64,000 nt of DNA from Streptomyces sp. WZ-12 (GCF_028898845.1 NZ_CP118574.1:8109001-8173000), one strand, 5' to 3'; counted from the stretch's first letter, positions 43,877 to 52,158 are shown. Notes: generated by a model from the letters alone, not told the origin. Made by a program: numbers and translations.

Positions 43877-43960
43877 GTGGCCTACCCAGTGGCCTATTCA
43901 GTGACGTGCCCGGTGACTTGCCCGGTGGCTTGTCCAGTGGCATGGCCTGCGGCCTGTTCG
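43877..43960. repeat. Seven 12-bp tandem repeats
   Basis: Units start GTGGCCTACCCA (43877), GTGGCCTATTCA, GTGACGTGCCCG, GTGACTTGCCCG, GTGGCTTGTCCA, GTGGCATGGCCT, GCGGCCTGTTCG, each 12 bases and 58-92% alike. They lie just beyond the SecDF 3' end. The array is not CRISPR: no spacers separate the units. Confidence 0.75.
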
Positions 43961-43983
43961 GTGGTCGGGCAGCGTTGTGGTGG

Positions 43984-46308
43984 TCAGACGCGGGCACCGT
44001 TGTCCCGTGGGTCTCTGCGGCGGGCCGTAGGGCGGCGGGACCGTCGTGGTGCGGTGGTGTTGCCGTTGCCGCGTTGGGTGAGGGTGATGGCCAGTGGGGT
44101 GGCGGTGAAGATCGAGGAGTAGGTGCCGACGGCGATGCCGATCAGGAGGGCCAGGGCGAAGTCGGTGAGGGTGTCGCCGCCCAGGACGGCGAGTGCGGCG
44201 AGGATGAAGACCGCGCCCATGCCGGTGTTGATGGTGCGTGGCACGGTCTGGAGTACCGCGTGGTTGGCGAGGTCGGGGAACGGGGTGCCGCGGGCGGTGG
44301 TGCGTAGTTCGCGGACACGGTCGAAGACCACGACGGTGTCGTTGACGGAGTAGCCGATCACGGTCAGTAGGGCGGCGAGGAAGACGCCGTCGACGGGTTT
44401 GTCGAGCCAGGCGAAGACTCCGACGAGTACGAGCACGTCGTGTGCCATGGTGATGACGGCGGACAGGGCGAAGGCCCCTTGGAAGCGCACCGTTAGGTAT
44501 ACCAACTGTGCGGCCAGCGCCAGGCCGAGGGCGATCAGGGCGCCGCGCCGGAGTTCGTCGCCCAGGCTCGGGCCGATGAGTTCGTCTCGTATCTTCTCCG
44601 CGCCGTTGCCGAGTTCGTCGACGACGCGGTCGGTGGTGGTGAGTTGGTCGGTCGAGAGGCGTTCGGTGCGTACGGTCAGGGAGCGGTCGCCGGAGGTGGT
44701 GACTTGGGCGCGGTCCAGGCCCGCGGTGCCGAGGGCGGTGCGGGCGCGTTCGGCGTCGACCGGGCGGGAGGTGGTGTACTCGATCATGCGGCCGCCGGTG
44801 AACTCCACGCCGTAGTCGAGGCCGCGGACGGCGATGCCGGAGGTGGCGAGCAGGACGGTGGCGCCGCTCAGCGCCAGCCATCGGCGCCGGTGACGCATGA
44901 GGTCGGGTCGGCGGCGGGTGAGCCAGGTGCGGACGCGGCCGAGGCCGGCCAGGCCGGTCAGTCGGGGGCGGCGTTGCACCGGACCCCGGGCGACCGCGAA
45001 TTCCGCGAGGACCCGGGTGATCAGCAGCGCGCTGACCATCGAGGCGGCTACCCCGATGCACAGGGTGACGCCGAAGCCGCGCACCGGTCCGGAGGCGAAG
45101 GCGAAGAGCAGCCCCGCGGCGAGGAGGGTGGTGATGTTGGTGTCGGCGATGGCGCTGAGTGCGTTGCGGAAGCCGGCCGTTAGGGCGCTGCGGAGGGTGC
45201 GGGGGCGGGTGCCGCGGCCGGCGGCATACTCCTCTCTGGCGCGCTCGAAGACCAGGACGTTGGCGTCCACGGCCATGCCGATGGCCAGTACGAACCCGGC
45301 GAGACCGGGGAGGGTGAGGGTGGCGCCCAGGGCCAGCAGGGCCGCGTAGGAGATGAGCGCGTAGCAGGCGAGGGCGAGCGTGGCGAGGGCGCCGAGCAGG
45401 CGGTAGATGACGGTGAGGAAGAGGGCCGTCAGGGCGATGCCGATGGCTGCCGCGGTCGCGCTGGAGGTGATTGCCTGGGCGCCCAGGGTGGGGCCGACGG
45501 CGCGTTGTTCGACGAGGTCCACCGGTACGGGCAGTGCCCCGCCGTTGATGAGCAGCGCCAGTTCCCGGGCGGCGTGTTGGTCGAAGCCGCCGGTGATCTG
45601 GGTGTGGCCGCCGGTGATGCCAGTGCCGCAGGCCACGGACGGTTCGACGGCCGGTGACGAGATGATCTTGTTGTCGAGGACGATGGCGGCGCGGCGTGCC
45701 GGGTCGTGTGCTGCGACGCAGGCTGCCTGGCCGGTGAGTTGGGCCCAGGCCCGTTCGCCGGTGCCGCGCAGCCCGAGGCCGACGGACCAGCCGCCGCCGC
45801 GTTCCGCGTCGAACTCGGCTTCGGCGCGCCGCACTTCGGCTCCGGTCAGGGCGGCGGGGCCGAGCCGTAGTGAGGTGCCTGAGGCGTCGGGGAGGACGGT
45901 GTTGCGGTTGCCGTCGGTGGGCTTGGTGCCGTGGGGGGCGGTGCCCAGGACCGGGTGGACGGTGAGTTGGGCGGTGCGGCCGAGGACCTCGGCGGCCTCG
46001 TCGGGGTCGTGGACGCCGGGCAGTTCCACGACGATGCGGTGGTCGCCGGCGCGGGTGAGGTTCGGCTCGCTGACGCCGAGGGCGTCGACGCGTCGGCGGA
46101 GCACCTCCAAGGTGCGGTCGGTGGCGTCGCGGTCAGCGGCTGTGGTGGGGGAGTCCCGGGTTTCCAGGACGAGTTGGGTTCCGCCGCGCAGGTCGAGGCC
46201 GAGTCGGATGGGTTGGGTCAGCGCGAGGAAGGTGGAGAGGGCAAGGATCGCGAGCGCGAGTAGCGCCCGCACCCTCGTGGCGCGGGTCAAGGTGCCTCCA
46301 GCAGGCAT
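43984..46308 (-). CDS. secDF: Fused SecD-SecF protein translocation factor
   Basis: 774 residues. The SecD half has LGLDLRGGTQLVLET at residues 36-50, the large periplasmic-type domain, and six helices; the SecF half begins near 480 with GVEFTGGRMIEYTTSR and repeats six helices (GALIALGLALAAQLVYLTVRFQ, VIGYSVNDTVVVFDRVREL). Proton-driven SecDF helps pull proteins through SecYEG. Fused forms occur in some actinomycetes and Bacillus; streptomycetes normally have separate secD and secF, so this is likely an extra, fused copy. A GTG within the first residues is a possible alternative start. Confidence 0.92.
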   Translation of the reverse strand: MPAGGTLTRATRVRALLALAILALSTFLALTQPIRLGLDLRGGTQLVLETRDSPTTAADRDATDRTLEVLRRRVDALGVSEPNLTRAGDHRIVVELPGVHDPDEAAEVLGRTAQLTVHPVLGTAPHGTKPTDGNRNTVLPDASGTSLRLGPAALTGAEVRRAEAEFDAERGGGWSVGLGLRGTGERAWAQLTGQAACVAAHDPARRAAIVLDNKIISSPAVEPSVACGTGITGGHTQITGGFDQHAARELALLINGGALPVPVDLVEQRAVGPTLGAQAITSSATAAAIGIALTALFLTVIYRLLGALATLALACYALISYAALLALGATLTLPGLAGFVLAIGMAVDANVLVFERAREEYAAGRGTRPRTLRSALTAGFRNALSAIADTNITTLLAAGLLFAFASGPVRGFGVTLCIGVAASMVSALLITRVLAEFAVARGPVQRRPRLTGLAGLGRVRTWLTRRRPDLMRHRRRWLALSGATVLLATSGIAVRGLDYGVEFTGGRMIEYTTSRPVDAERARTALGTAGLDRAQVTTSGDRSLTVRTERLSTDQLTTTDRVVDELGNGAEKIRDELIGPSLGDELRRGALIALGLALAAQLVYLTVRFQGAFALSAVITMAHDVLVLVGVFAWLDKPVDGVFLAALLTVIGYSVNDTVVVFDRVRELRTTARGTPFPDLANHAVLQTVPRTINTGMGAVFILAALAVLGGDTLTDFALALLIGIAVGTYSSIFTATPLAITLTQRGNGNTTAPRRSRRPTARRRDPRDNGARV

Positions 46309-46753
46309 GCGCGGGCCGCGGGTGCGGCCCGGTGGGATGGGTGTGGGAGGGGACTGGAGGCGGGGGCGGGGCGCGGTCGCGGCAGCGGCCGGCGTAGTTG
46401 GGGGAGTCGGGGGTGGTGGTTGTGGTCGGCGCGGACCGCCACGTGTGGTGCGGCGGGCCCGTCGAGCGGAGTGCCGGGAGGGTGGCCGATACCGGTGCGG
46501 GGAAGGGGAGATGACGGGACGTCGGGAGGGTGAGACGGGGAAGATCGCGGGGGTGCCCCGCGGTGTCGTCGGAGGCGGCGGGGCGCACGCAGGTCGTCGT
46601 GCCGGATGGCATCACGTTGACGGTCGCCGTGGCGGACACCGCTGTGTCGACGGCCGCCGTGGCGATTCCCGTGAGCCCGGGGACGAGCAGGGTCAGCGTG
46701 GTGAGGAGGGCGAGCAGCGCGGAGCGGCCTCGCCGAGCTATGTGAACAGACAC
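46133..46753 (-). CDS. Possible secreted protein overlapping SecDF start, doubtful
   Basis: From GTG 46753, with GGGAGGG about ten bases upstream, the frame opens with a convincing signal peptide (RRGRSALLALLTTLTLLVPGLTGIATAAVD). The following sequence soon becomes Pro/Thr/Arg-rich and overlaps the SecDF coding start by 176 bp, so the real gene may end earlier through a frameshift, or it may be a pseudogene. Confidence 0.35.
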   Translation of the reverse strand: MSVHIARRGRSALLALLTTLTLLVPGLTGIATAAVDTAVSATATVNVMPSGTTTCVRPAASDDTAGHPRDLPRLTLPTSRHLPFPAPVSATLPALRSTGPPHHTWRSAPTTTTTPDSPNYAGRCRDRAPPPPPVPSHTHPTGPHPRPAHACWRHLDPRHEGAGATRARDPCPLHLPRADPTHPTRPRPARRNPTRPGNPGLPHHSR

Positions 46754-46963
46754 AGTGCGCAAACCCTCCCTTACCGACACTGTGCCATGTTGCTGCTCGC
46801 GATGCCCGCCAGAGGTCGCGCCTTCCGCACGTCAGCCGGCCGTGTCACGGTCGCCTCCTCCGTGTGGTCCGCCGTCGCGGGGCAACGTGCTGACTGGCCA
46901 ACGCACTAAGCTGGCGGCGGAAGTTGAACGACCGGTCGGTAGTGGACGGAAGGTGGCCGAAAC

Positions 46964-47806
46964 ATGGCGGTGCCGGAGGACTGGATGGGGGCGCGGCCGC
47001 AGGAGCCGGTCGAGCTGCATACGGATCGGCCGCATGCCGCCCGGGTCTACGACGTGTTGCTCGGCGGCAAGACCAACTACCCGGCGGACCGGGAGGCGGC
47101 CGAGCGGACGCTCGCGGCGCTGCCGTTCGCGGCCACCATCGCCCGCCAGAACCGTGGCTTCATGCACCGCGCGGTCCGCCACCTGTCCGCCGAGGCCGGC
47201 ATCCGGCAGTTCCTGGACATCGGCACCGGCATCCCGACCCTGCCCAACCTCCACGAGATCGTTCAGGTCGGGGCGCCCGAGTCCCGCGTCGTCTACGCCG
47301 ACAACGACCCGATCGTGCTGGCCCATTCGCGGGCCCTGCACACCAGTCACCCGCAGGGCCGCACCGCCTACATCCAGGCCGATCTCACCCGCCCCGGGGC
47401 GATCCTGCGGAACGAGACGCTGCAACGGACCCTGGACCTGAGCCAGCCGGTGGCCCTGACCCTGATCGCGGTGCTGCACTGGCTCCCGCCGGCGTGCGAC
47501 CCGTACGCCGTCGTCGGGGAGTTGATGGACGCGTTCGCACCGGGCAGCTATCTGGCGCTGACCCATGTCACCGGTGACTTCGAACCGGAGGCGCTCCAGG
47601 AGGTCTCGGACAACTTCGAGTCCAAGGGCTCGCACGTCAACGTGCGGAGCAAGGGCGAGGTGCTGCGCTTCTTCGACGGTCTCGAACTGGTCGACCCCGG
47701 CCTGACGATGGTCCACCAATGGCGCCCGGATCCGGTGGAGTTGGGCGCGATCACCTGGTCCGACGCGGATGTTCCGCTGTATGCGGGGGTCGGCCGGAAG
47801 GGCTGA
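46964..47806 (+). CDS. DUF574-type SAM-dependent methyltransferase
   Basis: 280 residues. RVYDVLLGGKTNYPADREAAE and FLDIGTGIPTLPNLHEIVQ identify the DUF574/SAM methyltransferase family (PF04672) abundant in streptomycetes, where members of similar conservon-like clusters are common. Downstream THVTGDFEPEALQEVSDNFESKG and DVPLYAGVGRKG are family-typical. Substrate unknown; role probably regulatory or secondary-metabolic (inference). Confidence 0.88.
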   Translation: MAVPEDWMGARPQEPVELHTDRPHAARVYDVLLGGKTNYPADREAAERTLAALPFAATIARQNRGFMHRAVRHLSAEAGIRQFLDIGTGIPTLPNLHEIVQVGAPESRVVYADNDPIVLAHSRALHTSHPQGRTAYIQADLTRPGAILRNETLQRTLDLSQPVALTLIAVLHWLPPACDPYAVVGELMDAFAPGSYLALTHVTGDFEPEALQEVSDNFESKGSHVNVRSKGEVLRFFDGLELVDPGLTMVHQWRPDPVELGAITWSDADVPLYAGVGRKG

Positions 47807-47817
47807 GCCGCAGAGGG

Positions 47818-47856
47818 AAGGGCCCCATCCGTGCTGGCGTTGCGGGTGGGGCCCTT
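47818..47856 (+). terminator. Hairpin terminator of DUF574 gene
   Basis: AAGGGCCCCATCC (47818-47830) pairs with GGGTGGGGCCCTT (47844-47856), one G-T pair, 13-base loop, 12 bp beyond the stop, ending in a short T tract. Confidence 0.75.
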
Positions 47857-47901
47857 GTCCGTGTCGTCCGGTGCGTCCGGCGGGAGGTGCGTCAGATGAG
47901 G

Positions 47902-48435
47902 TCAGTCGGCGGCCGGTAGCGCTGCCCAGACCGCCTTGCCGTCGGCGGTCGGAGTGGTCCAACCCCACGAGGAACTCAGGCAGTCGATGATGTGCAGCCC
48001 GCGCCCGCTCTGTGCGAGGTGGTCGGGCTCCCGCAGGACCGGAACGTCCGGACTGTGGTCACAGACCGTGCACAGGACGAGGTCCCGGCAGCGCAACAGG
48101 CCCAGCCAGAGCGGATGCGGGGCGGCGTCGCGGGGTGGCGCCGCGGGCTTGGTGAGTCCGTAGCGCAGGGCGTTGGTGAGCAGCTCCGTGACGACCAGGA
48201 GGGCGTTGTCGACCACGGGCTTGAGGTTCCAGCCGCTGAGCGTGGTGTGGGTGAACCGGCGTGCCTCCGCGGCCGCCTGGCCGTCCGCCGTGAGGGCGCG
48301 GGCGGCGAGCCCGTCGGGGTGGGCGGTGCGGTCGTCGGTGAGCGGGAGGATGCGCGGTGCCTGCGCGAGCCAGTGGCCGAGGGGCAGGGTGGGGAACGGG
48401 GCGGCAGTCGAGCCTGCCGGGCGGATGGTCATCAC
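47902..48435 (-). CDS. GHKL-type ATPase, anti-sigma/regulatory kinase-like
   Basis: 177 residues. KPVVDNALLVVTELLTNALRYGL is the N-box of the HATPase_c_3 group, and CDHSPDVPVLREPDHLAQSGRGLHIIDCLSSSWGW carries the G1 and G2 boxes. Streptomycetes have dozens of such short RsbW-like proteins that bind ATP and may phosphorylate or sequester partner proteins. The gene is divergent from a DUF397 gene across the dyad at 48522-48552. Confidence 0.85.
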   Translation of the reverse strand: MMTIRPAGSTAAPFPTLPLGHWLAQAPRILPLTDDRTAHPDGLAARALTADGQAAAEARRFTHTTLSGWNLKPVVDNALLVVTELLTNALRYGLTKPAAPPRDAAPHPLWLGLLRCRDLVLCTVCDHSPDVPVLREPDHLAQSGRGLHIIDCLSSSWGWTTPTADGKAVWAALPAAD

Positions 48436-48521
48436 GAACTCCGTGGCGCCTCTCAGACCTTCGTCACGAACGGTGATCCTGGACCACTATCCCTGGCCAG
48501 CGCTGGCGCTGCAAGTGCATC

Positions 48522-48552
48522 TGCAATTACATTCGAGACGAACGTAATTGCA
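48522..48552. promoter_or_regulatory. 31-bp dyad in divergent promoter region
   Basis: TGCAATTACATTCG (48522-48535), AGA, CGAACGTAATTGCA (48539-48552); arms match at 13 of 14 positions. Outer GTGCA elements flank it. The site is AT-rich relative to its surroundings and is placed between the starts of the ATPase and DUF397 genes, so it likely binds the XRE regulator of this locus (inference). Confidence 0.65.
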
Positions 48553-48629
48553 TTGGTAAGTGCAGCCGCACGTGCGGCAGTTCGTGATGCTGGATGAGAA
48601 GCCTGTACGGAGAGCGAGGGAGCAGCGGG

Positions 48630-48866
48630 ATGCAGCAGTTCGACAACGGTGTGTCCGCGGACCTGATCGAGGGCGCGGTGTGGAGGAAGAGCAAGCGCAG
48701 TGCCCCCGGTGGCGACTGCGTGGAGGTCGCCAAGCTGGCCGACGGTGGTTTCGCCGTCCGCAACTCCCGTGACCCGCACGGGCCGGCGCTCATCTACACG
48801 CGGGCCGAGATGGTCGCGTTCGTCGGCGGCGCGAAGGACGGCGACTTCGACGCGATGGTGGCCTGA
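48630..48866 (+). CDS. DUF397-domain protein
   Basis: 78 residues. VSADLIEGAVWRKSKRSAPGGDCVEVAKLADGGFAVRNSRDPHGPALIYTRAEMVAFVGGAKDGDFD is a complete DUF397 domain. DUF397 proteins pair with XRE regulators and appear to counteract them as in BldB/AbaA-type or toxin-antitoxin-like pairs. Here it precedes the XRE gene by 170 bp, the reverse of the usual order, with a hairpin between. Confidence 0.9.
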   Translation: MQQFDNGVSADLIEGAVWRKSKRSAPGGDCVEVAKLADGGFAVRNSRDPHGPALIYTRAEMVAFVGGAKDGDFDAMVA

Positions 48867-48879
48867 AGGGCCACCCGGT

Positions 48880-48905
48880 GGCGGGCCCATCCCGGTGGGC
48901 CCGCC
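48880..48905 (+). terminator. Hairpin between DUF397 and XRE genes
   Basis: GGCGGGCCCA (48880-48889) and TGGGCCCGCC (48896-48905) form a perfect 10-bp stem, 14 bp after the DUF397 stop. It would separate the two genes into different transcripts. Confidence 0.65.
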
Positions 48906-49036
48906 CTGCATGACCGCCCCAGAGGGCTCGGCGGCGCATTCTCACCCTTCCCGGCGGGAGGATGGCGCGATTCTGTACCTGACGCCCGGTAAGTGCGACA
49001 CTTGGCGTATCAACACTGTCGCTTACGGGAGTTGGG

Positions 49037-49948
49037 ATGACCGCCATGATGCGGCCGGAAGGCGAGCTGTCGATAGCGCGCTACCTGCAGGAGCCCCAAG
49101 TGGGGCCCACTGCGGCGCGTATCGTGCTGGGCGCCCAACTCCGGCGGCTGCGAACCGCGGCCGGGATCTCGCGTGAGGACGCGGGCCGGGCCATCCGTGG
49201 TTCGCACGCCAAGATCACCCGTCTCGAACGGGGTCAGGTCGGTTTCAAGAGACCTGATCTGGTCGATCTGCTCACGCTCTACAAGGTGCTGGACCCCGAT
49301 CGCCGCGCCGAGTTCTTCGAGCTCGCCGACCAGGCCAACTCGCCCGGCTGGTGGCACGAGTACAGCGATGTCCTGGAGGACTGGTTCGAGCTCCACCTCG
49401 GCCTGGAGGAAGCCGCCGCGCTGATCCGCACTTACCAGGTGCAGTTCCTGCCCGGACTCCTCCAGACCGAGGAGTACGCCCAGGCCGTCACGCGCATCGG
49501 CTACCCCAACGCACCGCAGGAGAAGGTCGACCGCATGGTCGCCCTGCGGATGGAGCGCCAGAGGCTGCTCACCCGGCCCGAGGCCCCGCGGCTGTGGGCG
49601 GTGGTCGACGAGGCCGTGCTGCGCCGCCCCTTCGGTGGCACCGAGGTGATGACCGCCCAGTTGCTGTACCTCCTCAAGGCGGCGCAGATGCCCAACGTGA
49701 CGCTGCAGATTGCCCCGTTCAGCGTCGGGGCGAACGCGGCGGCCGGCGCGCCCTTCAGCATCCTGCGCTTCTCCGAGCCGGAGTTGCCCGACAAGGTCTA
49801 CCTGGAGCAGCTCACCAGTGCCCTGTATCTGGACAAGCAGGAGTCGATCGACCAGTACACGGCCGTGATGGACCGCCTGTGCACGGAGGCCAACACCCCA
49901 GAGGAGACCGGCGACTTCCTGAATGCGCTGATCGACCAGATGACGTGA
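49037..49948 (+). CDS. XRE-family regulator with DUF5753
   Basis: 303 residues. An N-terminal helix-turn-helix (AQLRRLRTAAGISREDAGRAIRGSHAKITRLERGQVGFKRPDLVDLL) is followed by the DUF5753 domain (WWHEYSDVLEDWFELHLGLEEAAALIRTYQVQFLPGLLQTEEYAQAV) typical of streptomycete regulators paired with DUF397. Together with DUF397, the GHKL ATPase and the DUF574 methyltransferase nearby, it forms a conservon-like neighbourhood. Confidence 0.92.
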   Translation: MTAMMRPEGELSIARYLQEPQVGPTAARIVLGAQLRRLRTAAGISREDAGRAIRGSHAKITRLERGQVGFKRPDLVDLLTLYKVLDPDRRAEFFELADQANSPGWWHEYSDVLEDWFELHLGLEEAAALIRTYQVQFLPGLLQTEEYAQAVTRIGYPNAPQEKVDRMVALRMERQRLLTRPEAPRLWAVVDEAVLRRPFGGTEVMTAQLLYLLKAAQMPNVTLQIAPFSVGANAAAGAPFSILRFSEPELPDKVYLEQLTSALYLDKQESIDQYTAVMDRLCTEANTPEETGDFLNALIDQMT

Positions 49949-49952
49949 TTCC

Positions 49953-50020
49953 GACTCTGCCGTGAGCCTGACTCTGCCGTGAGCCTGACGCTGAAGTGAG
50001 TCTGACGCTGACGTGAGCTG
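49953..50020. repeat. Four 17-bp tandem repeats
   Basis: GACTCTGCCGTGAGCCT occurs at 49953 and 49970, then GACGCTGAAGTGAGTCT at 49987 and GACGCTGACGTGAGCTG at 50004. It lies between the XRE stop and the terminator. Confidence 0.75.
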
Positions 50021-50076
50021 GACGTCCTGAGTCAGCTGGCCTGAGCCGGCTGACCTGGGCCAGGTGAGCTGCGGTG

Positions 50077-50125
50077 ATGCGCCGCCCGCTACGGTCCCAA
50101 ACGGGCGGCGTAGCGGGCGGCGCAT
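50077..50125. terminator. Bidirectional hairpin between convergent genes
   Basis: A perfect 17-bp stem (50077-50093 with 50109-50125) and 15-base loop between the XRE gene and the tail of the oxidoreductase gene on the opposite strand. Confidence 0.8.
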
Positions 50126-50130
50126 TTCGG

Positions 50131-51102
50131 TCATGAGCGGGCGGTGAGCACCAGCTTGCCCGTGACGCGGCCCGTTTCGCCCTCGGCGTGGGCCTTCGCG
50201 GCCTCGTCGAGCGGGTACGTGCCGGAGACGTGCGCGCGCAACTGGCCGGACTCGACCAGCGCCGCGACCGCCGCCATGCCCGTCTGGTCGTGCTCCACGA
50301 TCATCATCCGGCTCCGCACACCCAACTCCCGTGCACGCGCCGTCACTTCGGCCGCGTCCCCGGGCACGATCGACAGCAGCATGCCGCCGGGCCGCAACAC
50401 CTTCAGGGAACGCAGGGAGGTCTCGCCACCCAGCGTGTCGAGCACCACATCGACGTCGGTGACGGCTTCGGTGAAGTCGACGGTGCGGTAGTCGATCACC
50501 TCGTCCGCGCCCAGGCCCCGCACGAAGTCGTGCTTGGCGGCGCTGGCCGTGCCGATCACATACGCTCCCCGCGCCTTGGCGAGCTGCACCGCGAGGTGTC
50601 CCACGCCGCCGGCCGCCGCGTGCACCAATACCCGCTGCCCCGGCTCCAGTTGGGCGTTGTCGACCAGCGCCTGCCAGGCGGTGAGGGCGGCCAGCGGCAG
50701 CGCGCCGGCCTCGACGTGGCTCAACGCGGCGGGCTTGGGTACGAAGGCGCGGGCGGGCCCGGTGACGTACTCGGCGTGCGAACCGGCGCCGTGCGGGTAC
50801 GGCAACATGCCGAACACCTCGTCGCCGGGTTGGAAGAGGGTCACGCCGAGCCCGACGGCCTCGACGGTGCCCGACACGTCCCAGCCCAACGTGAACGGGG
50901 GCTCGCCCAGGAAAATGCCGTGCCTGCGGTGCTTCCAGTCGGTGGGGTTGATCCCCGCCGCATGGACGGCGACGAGGACCTGGCCGACGCCCGGCTCGGG
51001 GCGCGCGGTCTCGACGAGCTCAAGGACGTCGGTGTCGCCGAGCGTACGCTGGCTGACGGCCTTCATCGTCGGGGCGGGGGTAGAGGTGGTGTTCTCAGTC
51101 AT
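50131..51102 (-). CDS. Zinc-free MDR/quinone-type NADP-dependent oxidoreductase
   Basis: 323 residues from ATG 51102. The GroES-like part (VLVAVHAAGINPTDWKHRRHGIFLGEPPFTLGWDVSGTVEAVG) lacks the zinc cysteines, and VLVHAAAGGVGHLAVQLAKARGAYVIGTASAAKHDF is the Rossmann AAxGGVG motif of quinone oxidoreductases. It probably reduces quinones or enones with NADPH. It is divergent from a GlxA-type regulator across a perfect dyad. Confidence 0.9.
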   Translation of the reverse strand: MTENTTSTPAPTMKAVSQRTLGDTDVLELVETARPEPGVGQVLVAVHAAGINPTDWKHRRHGIFLGEPPFTLGWDVSGTVEAVGLGVTLFQPGDEVFGMLPYPHGAGSHAEYVTGPARAFVPKPAALSHVEAGALPLAALTAWQALVDNAQLEPGQRVLVHAAAGGVGHLAVQLAKARGAYVIGTASAAKHDFVRGLGADEVIDYRTVDFTEAVTDVDVVLDTLGGETSLRSLKVLRPGGMLLSIVPGDAAEVTARARELGVRSRMMIVEHDQTGMAAVAALVESGQLRAHVSGTYPLDEAAKAHAEGETGRVTGKLVLTARS

Positions 51103-51135
51103 GCATCCAGCTTGCCGGGCGCCCCTGACCTGGGC

Positions 51136-51153
51136 AATGGCAAGATTGCCATT
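51136..51153. promoter_or_regulatory. Perfect operator dyad
   Basis: AATGGCAA (51136-51143), GA, TTGCCATT (51146-51153) lies 18 bp before the GlxA-type start and 33 bp before the oxidoreductase start. Perfect symmetry in the middle of the shared promoter suggests the site of the adjacent AraC-like regulator (inference). Confidence 0.65.
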
Positions 51154-51171
51154 TGTCGATAGAATCGTGCC

Positions 51172-52158
51172 ATGACTGCTGAGCGCCACCCGCACCGCGT
51201 CGTCGTCCTCGCCCTCGACGGCGTCTACGCCTTCGAGCTGGGCATCCCCAACCGGATCTTCCCCCTGGTCCCCGGTGATGCGTACGAGGTCGTCACGTGC
51301 ACGGTGAGTGACGACCGCACGGTGGCGACCAACGCCGACTTCACGATCACCGTCGAGCACGGACCGCAGGCATTGGAAACCGCGGACACGGTCGTCATCC
51401 CGCCGTACGACGTCCGGCTCCTCACCCGCGAGCTTCCTGACCCCGTGCGCGACGCCCTCGCCCGGATCAGGCCGGGCACCCGCATCGTCTCCATCTGCAC
51501 CGGCGCCTTCGCACTCGCCGCGGCCGGCCTGCTCGACGGGCGGACCGCTACGACGCACTGGGCGCTGGCAGACCTGTTCCGCCAACTGTTCCCCCAAGTA
51601 GCCCTGGATCCCGAGGTGTTGTTCATCGACGACGGTGACGTGCTGACGTCGGCGGGCGCCGCGTCCGGTGTCGACGTGTGCCTGCACGTGGTGCGCCGCG
51701 ACCACGGCAGCGCGGTCGCCAACCACGTCGCCAGGCACTGTGTCGTGCCACCGTGGCGCGAGGGCGGACAGGCCCAGTACATCGAACAACCCATGCCGGA
51801 GGAGGAGACCAGCAGCACCGCCACCACCCGTGCCTGGATCCTCGCGAACCTCGACCGGCCGCTCGCCCTAAGGGAGTTGGCGACGCACGCCCGGATGAGT
51901 CCGCGCACCTTCGCGCGGCGCTTCCAGGAAGAGACCGGTACGAGTCCCGGCCGGTGGCTGATCCAGCAACGGGTGCACCGGGCCAGGCACCTGCTCGAAT
52001 CCAGCGACCTGTCCGTCGACCGCATCGCGGCAGAGGTCGGCTTCGCCACCGGCACCTCGTTGCGGCAGCACCTGCAGTCGGCGATCGGGGTGTCGCCACA
52101 GGCATACCGCAGGACGTTCCGGACGGGGGCGGAGCCCCAGGCGGCAGCCGGGACGTAG
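51172..52158 (+). CDS. GlxA-type AraC regulator (DJ-1/PfpI-like sensor domain)
   Basis: 328 residues. The N-terminal 190 residues are a DJ-1/PfpI-like domain (RVVVLALDGVYAFELGIPNRIF, IVSICTGAFALAAAGLLDGRTATTHW with the nucleophile-elbow Cys), and the C-terminus has two HTH (LRELATHARMSPRTFARRFQEETGTSP and SVDRIAAEVGFATGTSLRQHLQSAIGVSPQAYRR). Such proteins activate stress or detoxification genes. Control of the divergent oxidoreductase is likely. Confidence 0.92.
   Translation: MTAERHPHRVVVLALDGVYAFELGIPNRIFPLVPGDAYEVVTCTVSDDRTVATNADFTITVEHGPQALETADTVVIPPYDVRLLTRELPDPVRDALARIRPGTRIVSICTGAFALAAAGLLDGRTATTHWALADLFRQLFPQVALDPEVLFIDDGDVLTSAGAASGVDVCLHVVRRDHGSAVANHVARHCVVPPWREGGQAQYIEQPMPEEETSSTATTRAWILANLDRPLALRELATHARMSPRTFARRFQEETGTSPGRWLIQQRVHRARHLLESSDLSVDRIAAEVGFATGTSLRQHLQSAIGVSPQAYRRTFRTGAEPQAAAGT

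Noticed and set aside
43877..43960. Possible CRISPR array
   Set aside because: Units are contiguous 12-mers without spacers and without repeat dyad; it is a simple tandem repeat.
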